Positions 10,547 through 22,659 of a stretch of DNA of 64,000 nucleotides are shown here, one piece after another. The DNA is taken from the NCBI GenBank assembly GCA_029962745.1, contig CM057167.1, positions 23,692,701-23,756,700 on the forward strand. Reading direction: 5' to 3'. Each line of letters opens with the position of its first letter. Position 1 is the first letter of the stretch. This DNA is from Echinometra lucunter. Its lineage: Eukaryota > Echinodermata > Echinoidea > Camarodonta > Echinometridae. The notes under the pieces are model-generated. The model did not search any database, had not been told where the DNA came from, and was given only the letters and a program-made list of their open reading frames with translations. The position numbers and the translations under genes are program-made.

Positions 10547-12142
10547 CGATGCAGGTTGGTCAAAAGTGTTTGGTTTTGATGAAGAGGTACTGCTTTCTAC
10601 AGATGCCAGGGGTTCATCATAAAGCACAGGTGCTACAGTCTCTATATTTGTACGTGTGAGATCCGAAACTTGATATGCTCCTATGAGTGGGGCAGGAAGC
10701 TTTTTTACAGCTGCCATCACCTTATCGATATCCTCATAGACATGATCAGCAAAACTGGGTGGCTTTCTATCCATGGCACGGCCAGCAGGGAAGGTCGTCT
10801 TGTTGAAGCTGGTGTTGTTGAACCCGACGTCCTCCAGGTTTGCGGGATCTACGTCAGCGCTGCCCTCCTCTTCCTCATCTGATGGGCAAAGAGTGGCATA
10901 CACCCTGGTTTCCTCTGTCGTAGTCGCGGGTTCTTCCTCCTGTTCGTTATCACTGCTCTTTGTTGATGGAGCCTCAGGGGCACTAACGTCTTGAAAGCTA
11001 ATCAGGTCATATTCAGGTACACTAGCTATGCCCTGGAGTTGGTTTGAAGGCTTGGAAGGTGGCACTGGAGGTTGGGCTTTAGGATTCCGCCGCCAGCTAG
11101 GTCTCAGCACAGTGATACTCTCATTCTCATCTCTGCCACCACCTTGCGTGGAACTGTTATCTATCGAGGACACTTCGGGAAACACCTTGTCAGACCTGCC
11201 TTTCGGAACGCCATGTTGTGCAATGGATTTTGGTCCCTTAAACTTAAAACTTGACAGTTCCCTCATTATTTCCTTGTTAGGATTTTCGCTTGGAGCTTTG
11301 CTAACAGTAATACTAACTTGACTCTCGTCTTTGTCTTCAATCAGTTTGCAATCCTCATTCTCTGTATCTTCAATCTTTCCTTTATCTTCTTTCTTTCCTT
11401 TGTCTTCTTTCTTTCCTTTATCTTCATTCTTTCCTTTGTCTTCATTTCTTCCCTTATTAGCATCGGCATCCAGACCTTTCCTTTCTTTTCTAGAAAACCT
11501 AATACTTGCCACCCTCCTAACTGACAGTGCAAGCCTTCTAGTCATTCCTTTTCCTTCTACCTTTCCACCATTCTGTCCTCCATCCACCTCATCCTCTCCT
11601 TCTTTCTTTCCATGCTCTCCCTTTTCAGTTTCTTCAATCGCTTCTGAGGTAGCACTTGGGAACACAAATATATGTGGTACATCTTCTCTGAACTCCTCCT
11701 TCTCTTTGTTTTCGTCGTCTGCTTTTGGGACTCCACTTTCATTAGGTATGCTTCCTAGCAGAGAAGGTGCTGAGGACTTTCTAAGAATATGGCTTGAGAG
11801 TTTCCTTCTCAGTTCAGGACTTCCTACAACCATTAGATTTTCATTTGAAACAGATCTCATACTCCTATTCCCAACAATTTCATCAGGACTCCTGGGTTTT
11901 TCATTGTCCTTGGGGCTCTTTTCTTCATTGATGCTTCCTAAACGGGATTTCATAATCTGCATCCTTTTTGCTATGTCCTGCTTTGTATCGAGTTCAGTAG
12001 TGTAATTGTCATTGGCGTCTCTCCACTTGGCTTTGTCCTGAGGATCTCTTGTTTCTGACTTTCTTGATGCAACTTCGAACCTTTTGATCTTTCCTGATAG
12101 TGATACATCTTGTGGATCATCGGCCATCCTTCCCACAGTCAT
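10547..12142 (-). CDS. Large disordered exon, possible alternative first coding exon
   Basis: A 532-codon open exon ending in phase 0 at a perfect donor (TCG/GTGAGT at 10546). Candidate starts are ATG 12142 and ATG 12127 (MADDPQ..., A at -3 and G at +4). An in-frame TAG lies about 30 nt upstream, with an acceptor-like TTCTGTTCAG between, so it could be a first coding exon after a 5' UTR exon. No folded domain is recognised. Visible features: a basic N-terminus with a GKIKRFEVASRKSE segment, a Glu/Lys-rich repeat of about four EDKGKK/N units (residues about 230-255), a proline-rich QPPVPPSKP SH3-ligand motif (about 355), and acidic tyrosine motifs (PEYDL, VYEDI, LYDEP) that resemble SH2-ligand sites. 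It looks like a scaffold region. The same strand, position and phase suggest it belongs to the RhoGAP-like locus, but a separate gene is not excluded. Confidence 0.8.
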
Positions 12143-13214
12143 GCCCTCGAATGCTACACCTGAACAGAACTATCTATTTGTATGTCCCACACAAACAAGA
12201 ACTAAATCACGTCTGCTCTGTGCAAAATACTGAGCTAAAACATGTATTGCATTTAATTACAGGATCCCTGATGGTTGATTCCAAAGTCCTGTTTGTTTAG
12301 AAAGACCTCTGTCTAAAATACCCAAGTGATTCGCTCCTGTGCACCGGCTAAGTCAGAATAGATTTAACGTACATGTATGTAATCCTTCAATTGCTAGAAA
12401 ACAAATGATCTGTTCCCAACAAAATGTAATCAATCACTGTGGTGGTTGCAAAACAAAGTTCACATTAAAGAGATTCATAAATCCTTTTCACAAATGCTGG
12501 TAAACAAGTTCCAAATGAACGATTTCAGTAGAGATTCCAGCACAGCTACACGCAAATGTGGTTGTACCACAAAACTAAAAATACAGGGAACTTGCTAGGC
12601 ATAAATCACCAAGCACAATGCCAAAAAAATGACTAGGGAAATGTATAAAGTCAGTCTATTCCATCCAAAGTTCAAGCCAGTTTTCCACCTGAACACTCTT
12701 TTTGTATGACTCGAGTTCCTTTTCTCCGACGTCAATAGGCTAGCCCGCTCCACAGGTCATCAGTGCTGGGAATTCAGCAGGGAATCATCAAAAACAGTGA
12801 AACAAAGCAAAAGCCTCCTCGTTCACCTGATATAACCGATAGCAAGGATGCCTCTGGTACGTCACTGATTCCTGGCTGATTTTCTCTCACACTTCTTCCC
12901 TCTACTTTATCTAATGATTAACCGCTCTGTCATGTCAGCTCCAAATATATACATGTAGCACCTTAGTCAGACAATGGATCAACCCTGGTATTTTTTTAGG
13001 GGTAACTTCCCCATCTGTTCACTACTAGCAACTTTTTTGTACCCTATCACTGAAAATTTCTAAGGGTCACAAAGTCCATTCACTAGACTAGAAAAACTCT
13101 GTTCTGGTTTATCACCTCTTGTAATTAAAGGATGTACAGAAGGTACCAGTTAATGTTTGCACACAGTACTATTTTCCTCTGTTAGAACTCTCTCTTGAAC
13201 TCGAACTCGAACTC

Positions 13215-13216
<2 letters not shown>
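12143..13216 (-). promoter_or_regulatory. 5' flank of the large disordered exon, candidate promoter region
   Basis: Lies upstream of ATG 12142. An acceptor-like TTCTGTTCAG is at 12161-12170 on the minus strand, so an untranslated exon further upstream is possible. The stretch 12700-12860 has more CG dinucleotides than its surroundings (CGAC, CCCGC, CGTTC, TACGTCACTG, the last CRE-like). No transcription start can be fixed by eye. Confidence 0.25.

Positions 13217-13254
<38 letters not shown>
13217..13254. repeat. (CT)n microsatellite
   Basis: About 19 uninterrupted CT units, preceded by a short (CGAACT) direct repeat (GAACTCGAACTCGAACTCGA). Confidence 0.95.
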
Positions 13255-13258
<4 letters not shown>

Positions 13259-15376
13259 TATGTCACTCTTCTTCCTCTTCCAATTTCCTTTCTCTTTCTC
13301 CAAAAACTACAAGCATATTGTTATTATGAGATAATAAGGATAAAGGAATGATTTGGCAGCCTGGAAAAGGAATTTCCTGTTAATCATTTTCAAACTACAC
13401 TCTAAAAACTCCTGGGTAAAAATTTCTGCGTAATTTATTTTCCCCATAAAAGTACAGTGTACATGTACATCATATCACCAGGAATGTAATGGTGATTGCA
13501 CTTTTACGGTATTTTACAAATGCTTGCGAATGCAAAATTGTGTTTTATTATACCACTTTAGGTTAGTAGCGGTATGTTAAAGGAGAACGAAAGTCAAAAA
13601 ACAATTATACCTCATTTTATATGTGATATTTTAGTGATTTGATTGAACCCAGGAAATCACAGACTTGAGTAAAACCGCTTTTGAGTACCGGTAAATCTAA
13701 CTTCAAAACATGGTTTTCATGCGATCTGATACGAATCTGTGTGCTGCCATCATGTTTGTACTTCCTGGGAAGCATGACATATTAGAGCTCTTTGCTGTGA
13801 TTGGCTATCATTGTGTGAACATGTTACTGAAATAAATTCTTAGGAAAAATTTGCGTTATGTTTATAAACTGCATCATCGTTGTTGTGAATTTTTTGTGTT
13901 GATATCTGTTTATTTTTATTCAATTTATCAACTGAATTCAAATGAGGACAATACGAGCAAACAGCGATTAATATCATGCTAGATTTACATCATAATTGGT
14001 CGTGCATGTCGATCATGAAGTCACTTGCCTGGAAGTGGTCACTGCCCAAAGACGTGATGCTGGATGTACTTTAAGTCTATTTAAAAAGTTTCTCAACTTT
14101 TATCGCTGCTATCCCTTGCTGGAATAATTCTGTTATTTCAGGGTTAGGTAAAGGGTGGAAGGTCTTCCCCAGGTTTTTCCCGGTCTTGTTAGAGCACTCA
14201 AAAGACTGGCATGACGGCATTTTCAACGTGTGTGCTACATCACATGCAACAGGAGTAGCGCTCAATTACGTCACGTCTGCGCAGGGGGTCTCTCTATTAA
14301 AATGGGAGACACGCAATAGGCTGTAGGGGTGCTTTGCAGCAGACGACATATGCATCTTGAGAGTATGATATTTTGGTCAAATCTGGGCGTACAGATGTGC
14401 AACTTGCATCGTAATTATGTTCCATACTTAGGTATTAAAACACTAAAATCCCGACTTTCATTCTCCTTTAAATTGCCAGACAGGTTTGCAACAATATTTG
14501 CTTTGCATACATGTGTAATTTTTTCAAACCCTAGATTGAAGGAAAGGAGAAAATAATGTGCAATAATTTGCCTAACCACATAGTAATTATTACCCAACAG
14601 GTAAATTAGAAACAGAATAGGGCAGTGACAAAAGTTTGACAAAGATAAGATGTTACCCAGAGTTGGTTAGGAGAAGTGGTAAAATAAAATTGATAATGGG
14701 TACACAGAGTGTTGGGTAATCATTTCTTGGGCAATTATTGGTCAATGAGAAGCATCAGCTCTTTGGGTAATTTTCATTTACTCAATGTTAGGCAGTTCCC
14801 TTAACCAACAAAATTAAGGTAATTAATGTACAACCCAGGGTTGGTTTAGAGTTGTTTAAAGTTTAGCCAATCATTTTAGAGTGCAGGATTTATGTGAAAT
14901 TCACCACTTGAAATGTAATTACTGTACCAAAAATTCCTGATCGATTTTTAACATCTCAGTAGTCAACTTGAAATAACCGGACAACAGGGTCAAATTAACA
15001 CTATTGGGGTTGGTCTCCTATGGACCTGAAACTCTGGTAAATTTTACACCGTTTGTGTTATAATTTCACACAGAGTTTTTTGTGAAATAATATCAAGTCA
15101 GTCACTATATTAATTAGGGGGTGACATGTCATTTTTTTAGAAATTTTTTTTTGCAATGAGCTCAGGCTGCAGCTAGGTAAATTCAAAAAAGTTATTTACA
15201 GTATTGTTATTCTCTGATTCTGCTTCATCTAGGTGTCGTCTTCTAGTGCATATACGTCACTGTGGATCTTGTGGTCCGAGTTCAAATTCCTCTGTGATGC
15301 ATTCAAATATCAATTACATATAGTGATTTAAGATATCGAGGAAACACACAATACATGTACAAGTATTTCCTTTAGA
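13255..15376. other. No gene seen
   Basis: AT-rich sequence. From about 14650 to 14880 there are repeated TTGGG(T/C)AAT and GGTTGG(T) words that may be a decayed repeat. A possible B-box-like GAGTTCAAATTCC lies at 15279-15291 without a convincing tRNA fold. Nothing with coding character. Confidence 0.4.
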
Positions 15377-15758
15377 GGGAACCAAAACCCTGGGAAAGAA
15401 ATCAATTTTAATGAAAAGAGAGGATAGAGAGAAGCAATTTTAAAAAAACCAAATAATCAAATACATTTTCCCATGATATATCTTGAGCTATGAAAGACAG
15501 GCTGCACCTTGAGAGATAATGGAGAAAATATGAAATTTTGTGTACAAAACATACATGTATTAAGAATTGTCCACAAACACCTGTCATTCTGAAGCAGCAT
15601 TGCCAATATGAGGATAGCCATAGAAAGTAAATCGAGACTTTTCAAACTTTCATAACTTTTTCATTTTGAAACCTATTCTGATGGAACTTTCTAAAATTGC
15701 TTCTCTCTATCCTCTCTTTTCATTAAAATTGATTTTTTTCCCCAGGGTTTTGGTTCCC
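15377..15758. mobile_element. MITE with about 70-bp nearly perfect inverted arms
   Basis: Starts GGGAACCAAAACCCTGGG and ends with the mirror image CCCAGGGTTTTGGTTCCC. Arm identity continues through ATCAATTTTAATGAAAAG, AGAGGATAGAGAGAAGC and AATTTTA. About 240 bp lie between the arms, without coding capacity. The flanks TTTAGA and TTTATA could be a decayed 6-bp duplication. The near-identity of the arms suggests fairly recent insertion or arm conversion. Confidence 0.8.
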
Positions 15759-15858
15759 TTTATAAGAGCATGGACTGTACATTGTATATCGATGTCAATA
15801 CAGTATACTACTTCCTCTACATAGCCTTTAAACATGACTTTTTAAACTCTCGTATTTT

Positions 15859-15896
15859 TTCTCTCTCTCTCTCTCTCTCTTTCACTCTCTCTCTCT
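15859..15896. repeat. (CT)n microsatellite
   Basis: CT repeats with one TTTCA interruption. Confidence 0.9.
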
Positions 15897-17032
15897 TGTG
15901 ACTAATTTATACATGTACAGGGTTTTTCTTGAACTGCATGCAAAAGAACCCTGCATTTAAGAGGGGAAACCAACAAAATTCTTGTTTTGTAAACCTTCCA
16001 TATCTACATTTCAATTTTTACCCCTTAAATAGAGATGCCGGAAGGATATTTGAATACCAAACATGCATTCTTTATGAATATTAAACATTCCTATTATCCA
16101 CAGCAAGTGATTTTCGCACGATTGGCTGTATGCGTCACAGAGCAACTACCAGTACGCCTCATGTCTCGCGGGACGTCATTAATCTACTTCTGGTGAGGAC
16201 TTACTCCACCTGTAACCCACATAGAGCGGGACTTGTCCGAAGTAAGTCCTGATCAAAAAAAAAAAAATTTGCTTGGTTTACATGGGAGTCTTGTATTCTT
16301 TCTTGACATACATTTTCAACAATTTTTCATAATTACAAACAACAACAAATGTAGAATAAAACACTATTTCCTCTTTGTATTGCTCTAATTCTGAGGCTGT
16401 TTAGGCTTTATTTTCTTGCATTCATCAAAAAACTACTTTCTCCCTGAACCTAGCCTTTAATCACGGTGGCCTGCTCTCTTTTCATTGTTCTTTCCAGCTC
16501 TCTCTCCTCGAAACACGGAGAATATGTCTGTGATTAAAGGCTACCCCGAACCAAACTCACCCACGCCACCATACTCTGATAACAATAACAGAGCCTTCAA
16601 CAATTACAGATTTCTTGAGAAAGCAAAAGAGGAAAAAGGATGAGAAGGAAGGAAATGAAAATTCTGTGAAATCATGAAATGTATCACGTTGATGATCGAG
16701 GACTGTTTGTTCGAAATCAGACAATAAATTACTGTAAAAGTGGAATATTTCACAGTGTGCAAATTTTTGCTAATTTCACACGGATATGACAGCACAAAAA
16801 TAAAAACATGCCAATAATTCTTATGCCTCAGCTGGTTCCATTGATCTATGGACAACCATGATACATGTAAAGCTTGTTCATGCAAAGAGTTGGTCAAATG
16901 GGGATTTGCTATCAAAGTTTATATTTTTCAAGGTAGGTACATGTACATGCATATTCTAAAGCCAAATTATGTTAATTGTAATTTTAGGAATGTTTGTTAC
17001 ATGTACATGTAGTCCGTTACCTCAGTTACATG
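15897..17032. other. No gene seen; one ACTGTAA MITE-like end
   Basis: AT-rich. The segment from 16731 (TTACTGTAAAAGTGGAATAT) matches the left end of the MITE at 974, so a fragment of that family is present; its other end was not found. Confidence 0.4.
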
Positions 17033-17408
17033 CAGGGTTCTCACTAGAAAAAAATCCACACACGGTTCCCACTCTGCGCAAAGCGTGCAAGTTTCGGAAG
17101 TTTTACGGAATAACACCTAAAGTTAGGTGTGGTGGCAGTATATGCTATATAGTAAAAGGATGAAAAATACATGTACTTCTTGGTAAGCAGGAGTTGTCTA
17201 CTAATGGCACAAAAGTAAAAATACATTCATTGCCAAAAAGCAAAACAGTCTGTGACATTTATCATTATTGTTAGGAATATATACTCCAATATTTTTTTAC
17301 CCTTGTTGCCACGCATGGTGCAGCAATTACACACATGGTGCTTCCTTGTCTGAAACCCTTTACGCATGGTATTGGAACCATGGGTGTTATGTACTGGCGA
17401 GAACCATG
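17033..17408. mobile_element. hAT-like MITE, CAGGGTTCTC family, copy 3
   Basis: Opposite orientation to copies 1 and 2: starts CAGGGTTCTCACTAG and ends CTGGCGAGAACCATG. An exact 8-bp target duplication GTTACATG lies at 17025-17032 and 17409-17416. Interior matches the other copies along its whole length. Confidence 0.88.
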
Positions 17409-17423
17409 GTTACATGTACATGT

Positions 17424-18650
17424 AGTCAGGACTTTAGCGGGAGCCCGGCGGCCAATGGCTCCCCAAAACCTCCGCGGGCTCCTTAGAAAACCTTTTGAAA
17501 ATCCCAGCTGGCTCCATAAGTTTTTCACCCGTAACTTATACTTGCCACTCTGTCATAGCGACTCTGCTACGGGATTTACCATTTATATAATTTCACACAA
17601 TATTGATTACGAACCTAAAATTGATCAATGAATCAAATTTTTTTGCAGATTTCATACAGTAATGTAGAGGCCGCCATATTGAAAATAAGTATCTGCTCAA
17701 TCTCGATCTGCGCATACCGATTCATGGATTGCACTTGCAGAAATCCTGTGAAGCTAGTACATGTACACAGATTTCAATGCTTGTGACAAGGGTGTAATAT
17801 TTTTCTGTGAAGACCTGTTACGGCGATTTGGCACTGATATGTTTTCTGACGTACAACTCTTTGAATAAAATTCAGCTCAAGTAAAGCATCATTAATCTAT
17901 TTTGTTGTTTGTTGTTGTTGTTCTTTCTTCATTATGCTTCATTGATGATTATCCTTTGCTTACATGTACATGTATATTATAACATCATGTTCTGTTATAA
18001 AATAAATGTATAGTAATTTTAAAAAAAACGTAAAAATAATTTGCAAAAAGACTAATGCAATTAATTTTGGTAATGACCCCCCCCCCCCCATCCCCAAAGA
18101 TACAACTTCAAAATAAACTTTCGAACTTTACATGTTTTCTTTTCAAGCGAATCAGGCTTTTTTCATTGCCATGAGAGTAGGCCTACTTTCCCCTTCCCCT
18201 ATTAAATTATTTGTTTTATTGTAGGATGGGGGTGGTGGACACTTAACAAAAATGAAGCCTCCTCCTCTGTCCTTGAATTCAACAAAAACTATTCATTAAA
18301 TAGAGCTCTCCAATCATCACCAATTTTGGTTCTCTATAATATTGTTGACCACTTGTGTTAAAAAAATTCAACAAATTTTCCTTGTAAACTTTTTCAAATG
18401 GGTGTTCAAAATCGACTGTCCGGACAGTTTGAAAAGAGTGAGAAGAGATTACATGTTATCTACAACCAAATGTTGTAGCAAATAAGTTCTGTGCATTCAT
18501 ATAAACAAATACAATGGTGCGCTTTACTCTTTGTTTATTATGACCAAAAAATGACGAGGTAAATATGGCTCCCCAAAACTCATACGGGCTCCCCAAAAAT
18601 GAATTTGAGGAGCCCGGCTGGCTCCCTAAAAAAATGTAAAGGTCAAGTGC
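17424..18650. mobile_element. Possible 1.2-kb element with GGGAGCC-rich ends
   Basis: The left part has GGGAGCCCGGC, GGCTCCCCAAAA and CAGCTGGCTCC. The right part (18560-18645) has GGCTCCCCAAAA, GGAGCCCGGCTGGCTCCC in mirror order. The outer bases GACTTTA and TAAAGGTC are also mirrored. The interior includes plain AT-rich sequence and a C10 run (18078). No target duplication found, so the boundaries are tentative. Confidence 0.35.
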
Positions 18651-19393
18651 CTAGTAGTTGAGTGAACTTGCCTGCTGTGTTTGAAAATACAATGCCACTG
18701 TGGGCGAGAGGATTTCTGGATTTAGCTTTTAAAATGCGCTATGTTAGCACCAGCAGTGATTATCAGCTGTCTTTCTGTTGAGTGTGCGCGAAGAAAAACA
18801 TGCAAAATTCATTTCAATGGGTCATGCATGCATAAAAAATAATTGTGTGCGCGAAATTTTTCACTATTACAGTAGATAGAATCCCCGGCATTATCATGCA
18901 GCACATCTTCTTTTTTTCAAATGTCTAGACTTCTTCATGTTTATATGAAAAGAAAGGAATTCATAATTTTAATTCATCAACCCACATGAATTAATGAATC
19001 AATTTTTCAAAATCAAATGTAATTGTAATTCCTTTCCACCACTGAGCCATACACTACCGGTACTGTACATATTTGTAATTATGACTGGGCAAAGCATGAA
19101 CGCTGCGCGCACCACGCAAACGGTGCAACATAATCAGCTCCAATTTTGGCCTTGATGCCTCTCTATAATGTGAATTTTTTGCCCTAAAAAAAAAATGGCT
19201 GTGAACTTAACTTGACAAAATTTGAGGCCTGAGATACAATGTACATGTATGCACACAGGCGCATACATGTACATGTAAACACAGAAGACTAAACACCGCA
19301 TGGCTGGGTTCTGCGATAATAATACTCTATGCACTTACGAACATGCAGCTCCATACTAAATGTCAGTAGGATAGAATTTTTATGATTTTTCTT
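18651..19393. other. No gene seen; ACTGTA/TTTCGCG-type repeat fragment
   Basis: Around 18785-18873 the words GTGTGCGCGAA...GTGTGCGCGAAATTTTTCAC ending ATTACAGTAG resemble the right end of the MITE at 974-1179. The rest is AT-rich. Confidence 0.35.
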
Positions 19394-19840
19394 CAACCGA
19401 TTTGTGACAAAATTCCACATTATGTGGTTTGACCCAATAATTTTTTATGCAAAGCCCGACAAAACATACCGGTAACAAATGTACACGTACACAAATGTAT
19501 ATGAGCAGAAGAGCAAAAGACTCTACACATGTATGATACATGTACTGTGTCAATTTCGGTTGTATCAGTATTTGTGTGATGTTACTGAAAAAAAATATTT
19601 ATTGCAAAATAAGCACTAAAACAGTTAACTTGAAAATACGATGGAAAGTTCAAAATTACTGCCTGTCCATGCAAACTGGCAACTTTTTTGACTTCTCAAC
19701 ACTGTCAATCTGTAATCATTTCAGATATATGTACAGTGTATATGACTTTCTATGTGAAGAAAATTAGTAATAAAAGAAAAAGACTGTTGTTGCCAATTTG
19801 AAGAAGAAAAGCTGATGAATAATTCCTGTCATGAATAATA
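19394..19840 (-). mobile_element. Degenerate copy of TTAA-type family 1
   Basis: Reverse orientation. Landmarks recognisable despite many changes: CAACCGATTTGTGACA at one end, ATTATGTGGTTTGACC, a TGTGTCAATTTCGGTTG counterpart of the GGGCACAGTTTGTG/GACGCAACC segment, TTGCCAATTTGAAGAAG and ATTCCTGTCATGAATAA at the other end. Clearly older than the copies at 32.2 and 62.0 kb. Confidence 0.65.
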
Positions 19841-21100
19841 GGGCACAATCTACACGTATCACTACATGTATGTGTACCTGCTGCCAGCCGTAGATGGCAT
19901 GTTGCTGATTCATACATGTACAATTGGAGCCCAAAGTTTACATACACCTAGGCAATTCCACACAAAATGTTCACTTGCCAAAATCAGAAAATCTACCATA
20001 TCTTCAGAAATATTTGTGCTATCATGACAAATTTGGTATCAAACAAAAGAGCTTATCATGCCCTTTTATCAGACTGTTATCTCATTAAGTCTAAAGTATA
20101 TCTCAGTGTGATTTTCTTCTAAAAACCTGATACTTGGGCAAAATTTTATATCAATCTCCACCCAAACATTTCATGTTTTTTTTCTCAAATTTCCTCTCCA
20201 ATAGCATTTCAGATTTGATTTTTGGTGTAAACGTAGAATACACCTTCATTCCACAAAAGCTAAAAGAGAAAGCCAAATATCACATTTAAAGTAAGTTCTA
20301 AACATATAAATACCTTTTCAGATACTTTTGGGGCGATATTACTTGTTGAATTTCGATCACCTCACAACCGACTTGAAAGACTATGTGTGGGACTGAACTC
20401 TGATATTTAGCCATTTTTGTGATTTCAGACTCATTTTGAGGTGATAAATTTCTTGAACCAAATATACAGAGGCATCTGACACTATCTCTTGACGGCATTA
20501 TCGTGAAATAGGAAACCACCGTTCACTTTATACAGCAGCGCTTTATTCAGTCACACGCATTGGTTTCCTATTTTCATCTCCATTCTCTTTTGTACACAAG
20601 TGCGTGCGTCAAATGAACGAGTGGTTTCTTAAACCACGATATGGCCCTCTTGACTAAATATCATCACTGAAAAAACCGCCGGATGGCATATTGGTGGGAT
20701 TCTAGGATGATATTTTGCGGGAGCCGAATGGAAACTGTGTGGTAGTAGATGTTGACAGTGCACTGCGCATAAGCTCTATGCATGTATTGCGTAATATGCA
20801 CAGGCTAGACTTGCGATATCGCGAGGTAAGGTAGCATTCATAGCAACTGACACTCCTTGATTTGTATCAATCAAACACAAAACCGCGATGCTTGTGAAGG
20901 TATTTACTTTCATGAAATCATAAAGGTTTACTCGCTCAGAAAAACTGTTAAGACTTTCAAAAGGGGCATATACATTGTATATTGGGGCGACTCTGAAATA
21001 AAGTCGCCCCAAAGCATTAGGTTTTGAAAATTTTAGGGGCGATTTGGGCTGTCATGAGGGCGAAATCGCCCGTCGCCCTCGTGTATTTCCGATGCTGCCT
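19841..21100. other. No gene seen; one hairpin
   Basis: AT-rich sequence with no domain-bearing frame. A hairpin at 20983-21014 has 11-bp arms (TTGGGGCGACT and AGTCGCCCCAA) around a short loop, followed by further GGCGA/TCGCC words to 21080 that are reminiscent of the ends of the repeat at 30.8 kb. Confidence 0.4.
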
Positions 21101-21102
21101 AA

Positions 21103-21256
21103 TACTGAATTTTAGTGTGCAGAAAATGCCATTTTCATCCACAAATTTTCAAAAATCTCCCTACCGTGGGAGTACCCTTCTTCCACACCCCCGCTCAGTC
21201 GCTTTGCTCCCTCGTCTTAGCCCCCCCCCTGTTGAAAATTCCTGGCTACGCCAGTA
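21103..21256. repeat. Repeat fragment also found inside the foldback element
   Basis: The order TTTTAGTGTGCAGAAAATG, CTACCGTGGGAG, GTCGCTTTGCTCCCTCG, GTTGAAAATTCCTGGCTACG is found in reverse at about 42660-42825 (GTAGCCTAGAATTTTCAAC ... TTTTTCTGCACACTAAAA) and again more loosely at 42850-42975. A dispersed repeat, class not known. Confidence 0.6.
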
Positions 21257-21545
21257 TATCCATCATCAAAAAGAAAATGATGTCAAATACACGTAGGATA
21301 TACATATACAACACCCTAATGCACATCCATTTTTTTCCTCATGGTGGAAATACCAAATGTCACATGAGCTAATGGTTACAAGTACCACTCCCTAGAATGG
21401 GAATTTTTCTGAAGCGGGACATTTAGGCCTGCATCATACATGTACATCCTGTCTTCTTTTCCTATTTTTTTTTTCTAAATTATGCATACTCCTTCTACTG
21501 TACATGTACATGTGGTACATGTACAAAAGCACCATCTTTCTACAT

Positions 21546-22131
21546 TACTGTATGAGCTGAAATTTACGCGGTGGTTTTATTTTCGCGAATTTCGCGAATT
21601 TTGTGAATCACTCACCTTTTGTGAATTTAACAACACGCGAAAATATCTGCACGTTTGCTTCATCTCTCGTCATCGGTACATATTGTTGCCATTGACATGC
21701 GCGATGTGGAAAGTGCAGCAGTCCTCCATGCCCTGTGTAGCATCACATCACAACACACACAGAGAAACTGTCACTCACCACAAGTGAGTTCTGTACATAT
21801 TCACCTCCAAAACCCCTATAAGAAGCCCAATTCTGCTACCCAAAATGTGGAATCGGTGCCATTTTTCCAAAGCATGTGGGGCTTTAGTGGGGTGGTAAGA
21901 AAGAGAGTCACCGAAAACGCGCTATAAATCAAGAAATCAGGGGTTTTATGACGGCTTTTTTTGTTGATTGCAAGCTACGAGTGTGATGGTATTAGCAAAA
22001 AATAATCAAAAACCAAATAAGTTTACTGCAAGTCCTGCTCTTGCGCTCGTGAAATCAACAACTCATGAAAATGTCTGTGAGCCTTTGATTCGCGAAAATA
22101 TCTGTACGCGAAAATATTGGCTTATACAGTA
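21546..22131. mobile_element. MITE with ACTGTATRAGC ends and CGCGAAAATAT motifs
   Basis: Starts TACTGTATGAGCTGAAATTT and ends AATATTGGCTTATACAGTA in mirror. Next to both ends are TTCGCGAA and CGCGAAAATATCTG words. About 586 bp, no credible coding frame; the frames at 21.5-22.2 kb lack splice sites or domains. Confidence 0.6.
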
Positions 22132-22623
22132 TGTTGAAAACAGCTATGTACATGGACATGGACACTCTACATGTATATTCAGGGGGAAACACCTTTCATA
22201 GTTGGCCAATAAGATGATGAGGGATAATAGGATACACAATGGGGCAGCACACAATAGACATGCAAGAAGGAGGAATTCAACACAATTAAATATGCCCAAT
22301 GATGCAAGTACAATGAATGTGTATGGTACATGTATGTATAAAGGTGTTACAATACAGTGTTGCTGTCAAGTGGTACCTTGGATGGCACAATGAAGTACCC
22401 CCTCATTGTTCATCCCACAATATTGAAAGTCTACCCAAGGGTGACTTGGGCTTCATGACTGGACACTGACCAGAGCAATCAGAGAAGAATATAGTGGCAG
22501 TATTCTTGTAAGGGGGGAGGGGTCAATCTTTTCTTTTTCTTTCCTTTTTTTAAATATTGAGGGAAACTACATGCACACCTGTACATGTACATTGTAGATG
22601 TACATTTACATACATGTACTATA

Positions 22624-22659
22624 CTTTCAGTTTTTACACAAGAGTGTAAAAACTGAAAG
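22624..22659. repeat. Perfect 16-bp inverted repeat (hairpin)
   Basis: CTTTCAGTTTTTACAC, a 4-base loop (aaga), then GTGTAAAAACTGAAAG. No transposon is visible around it. It lies in non-coding sequence downstream of the SH3 exon. Confidence 0.9.

Noticed and set aside
11331..12005. 224-codon plus-strand Ser/Phe-rich frame
   Set aside because: It is antisense to the large disordered exon, and its composition is the complement of Lys/Glu/Asp-rich codons.
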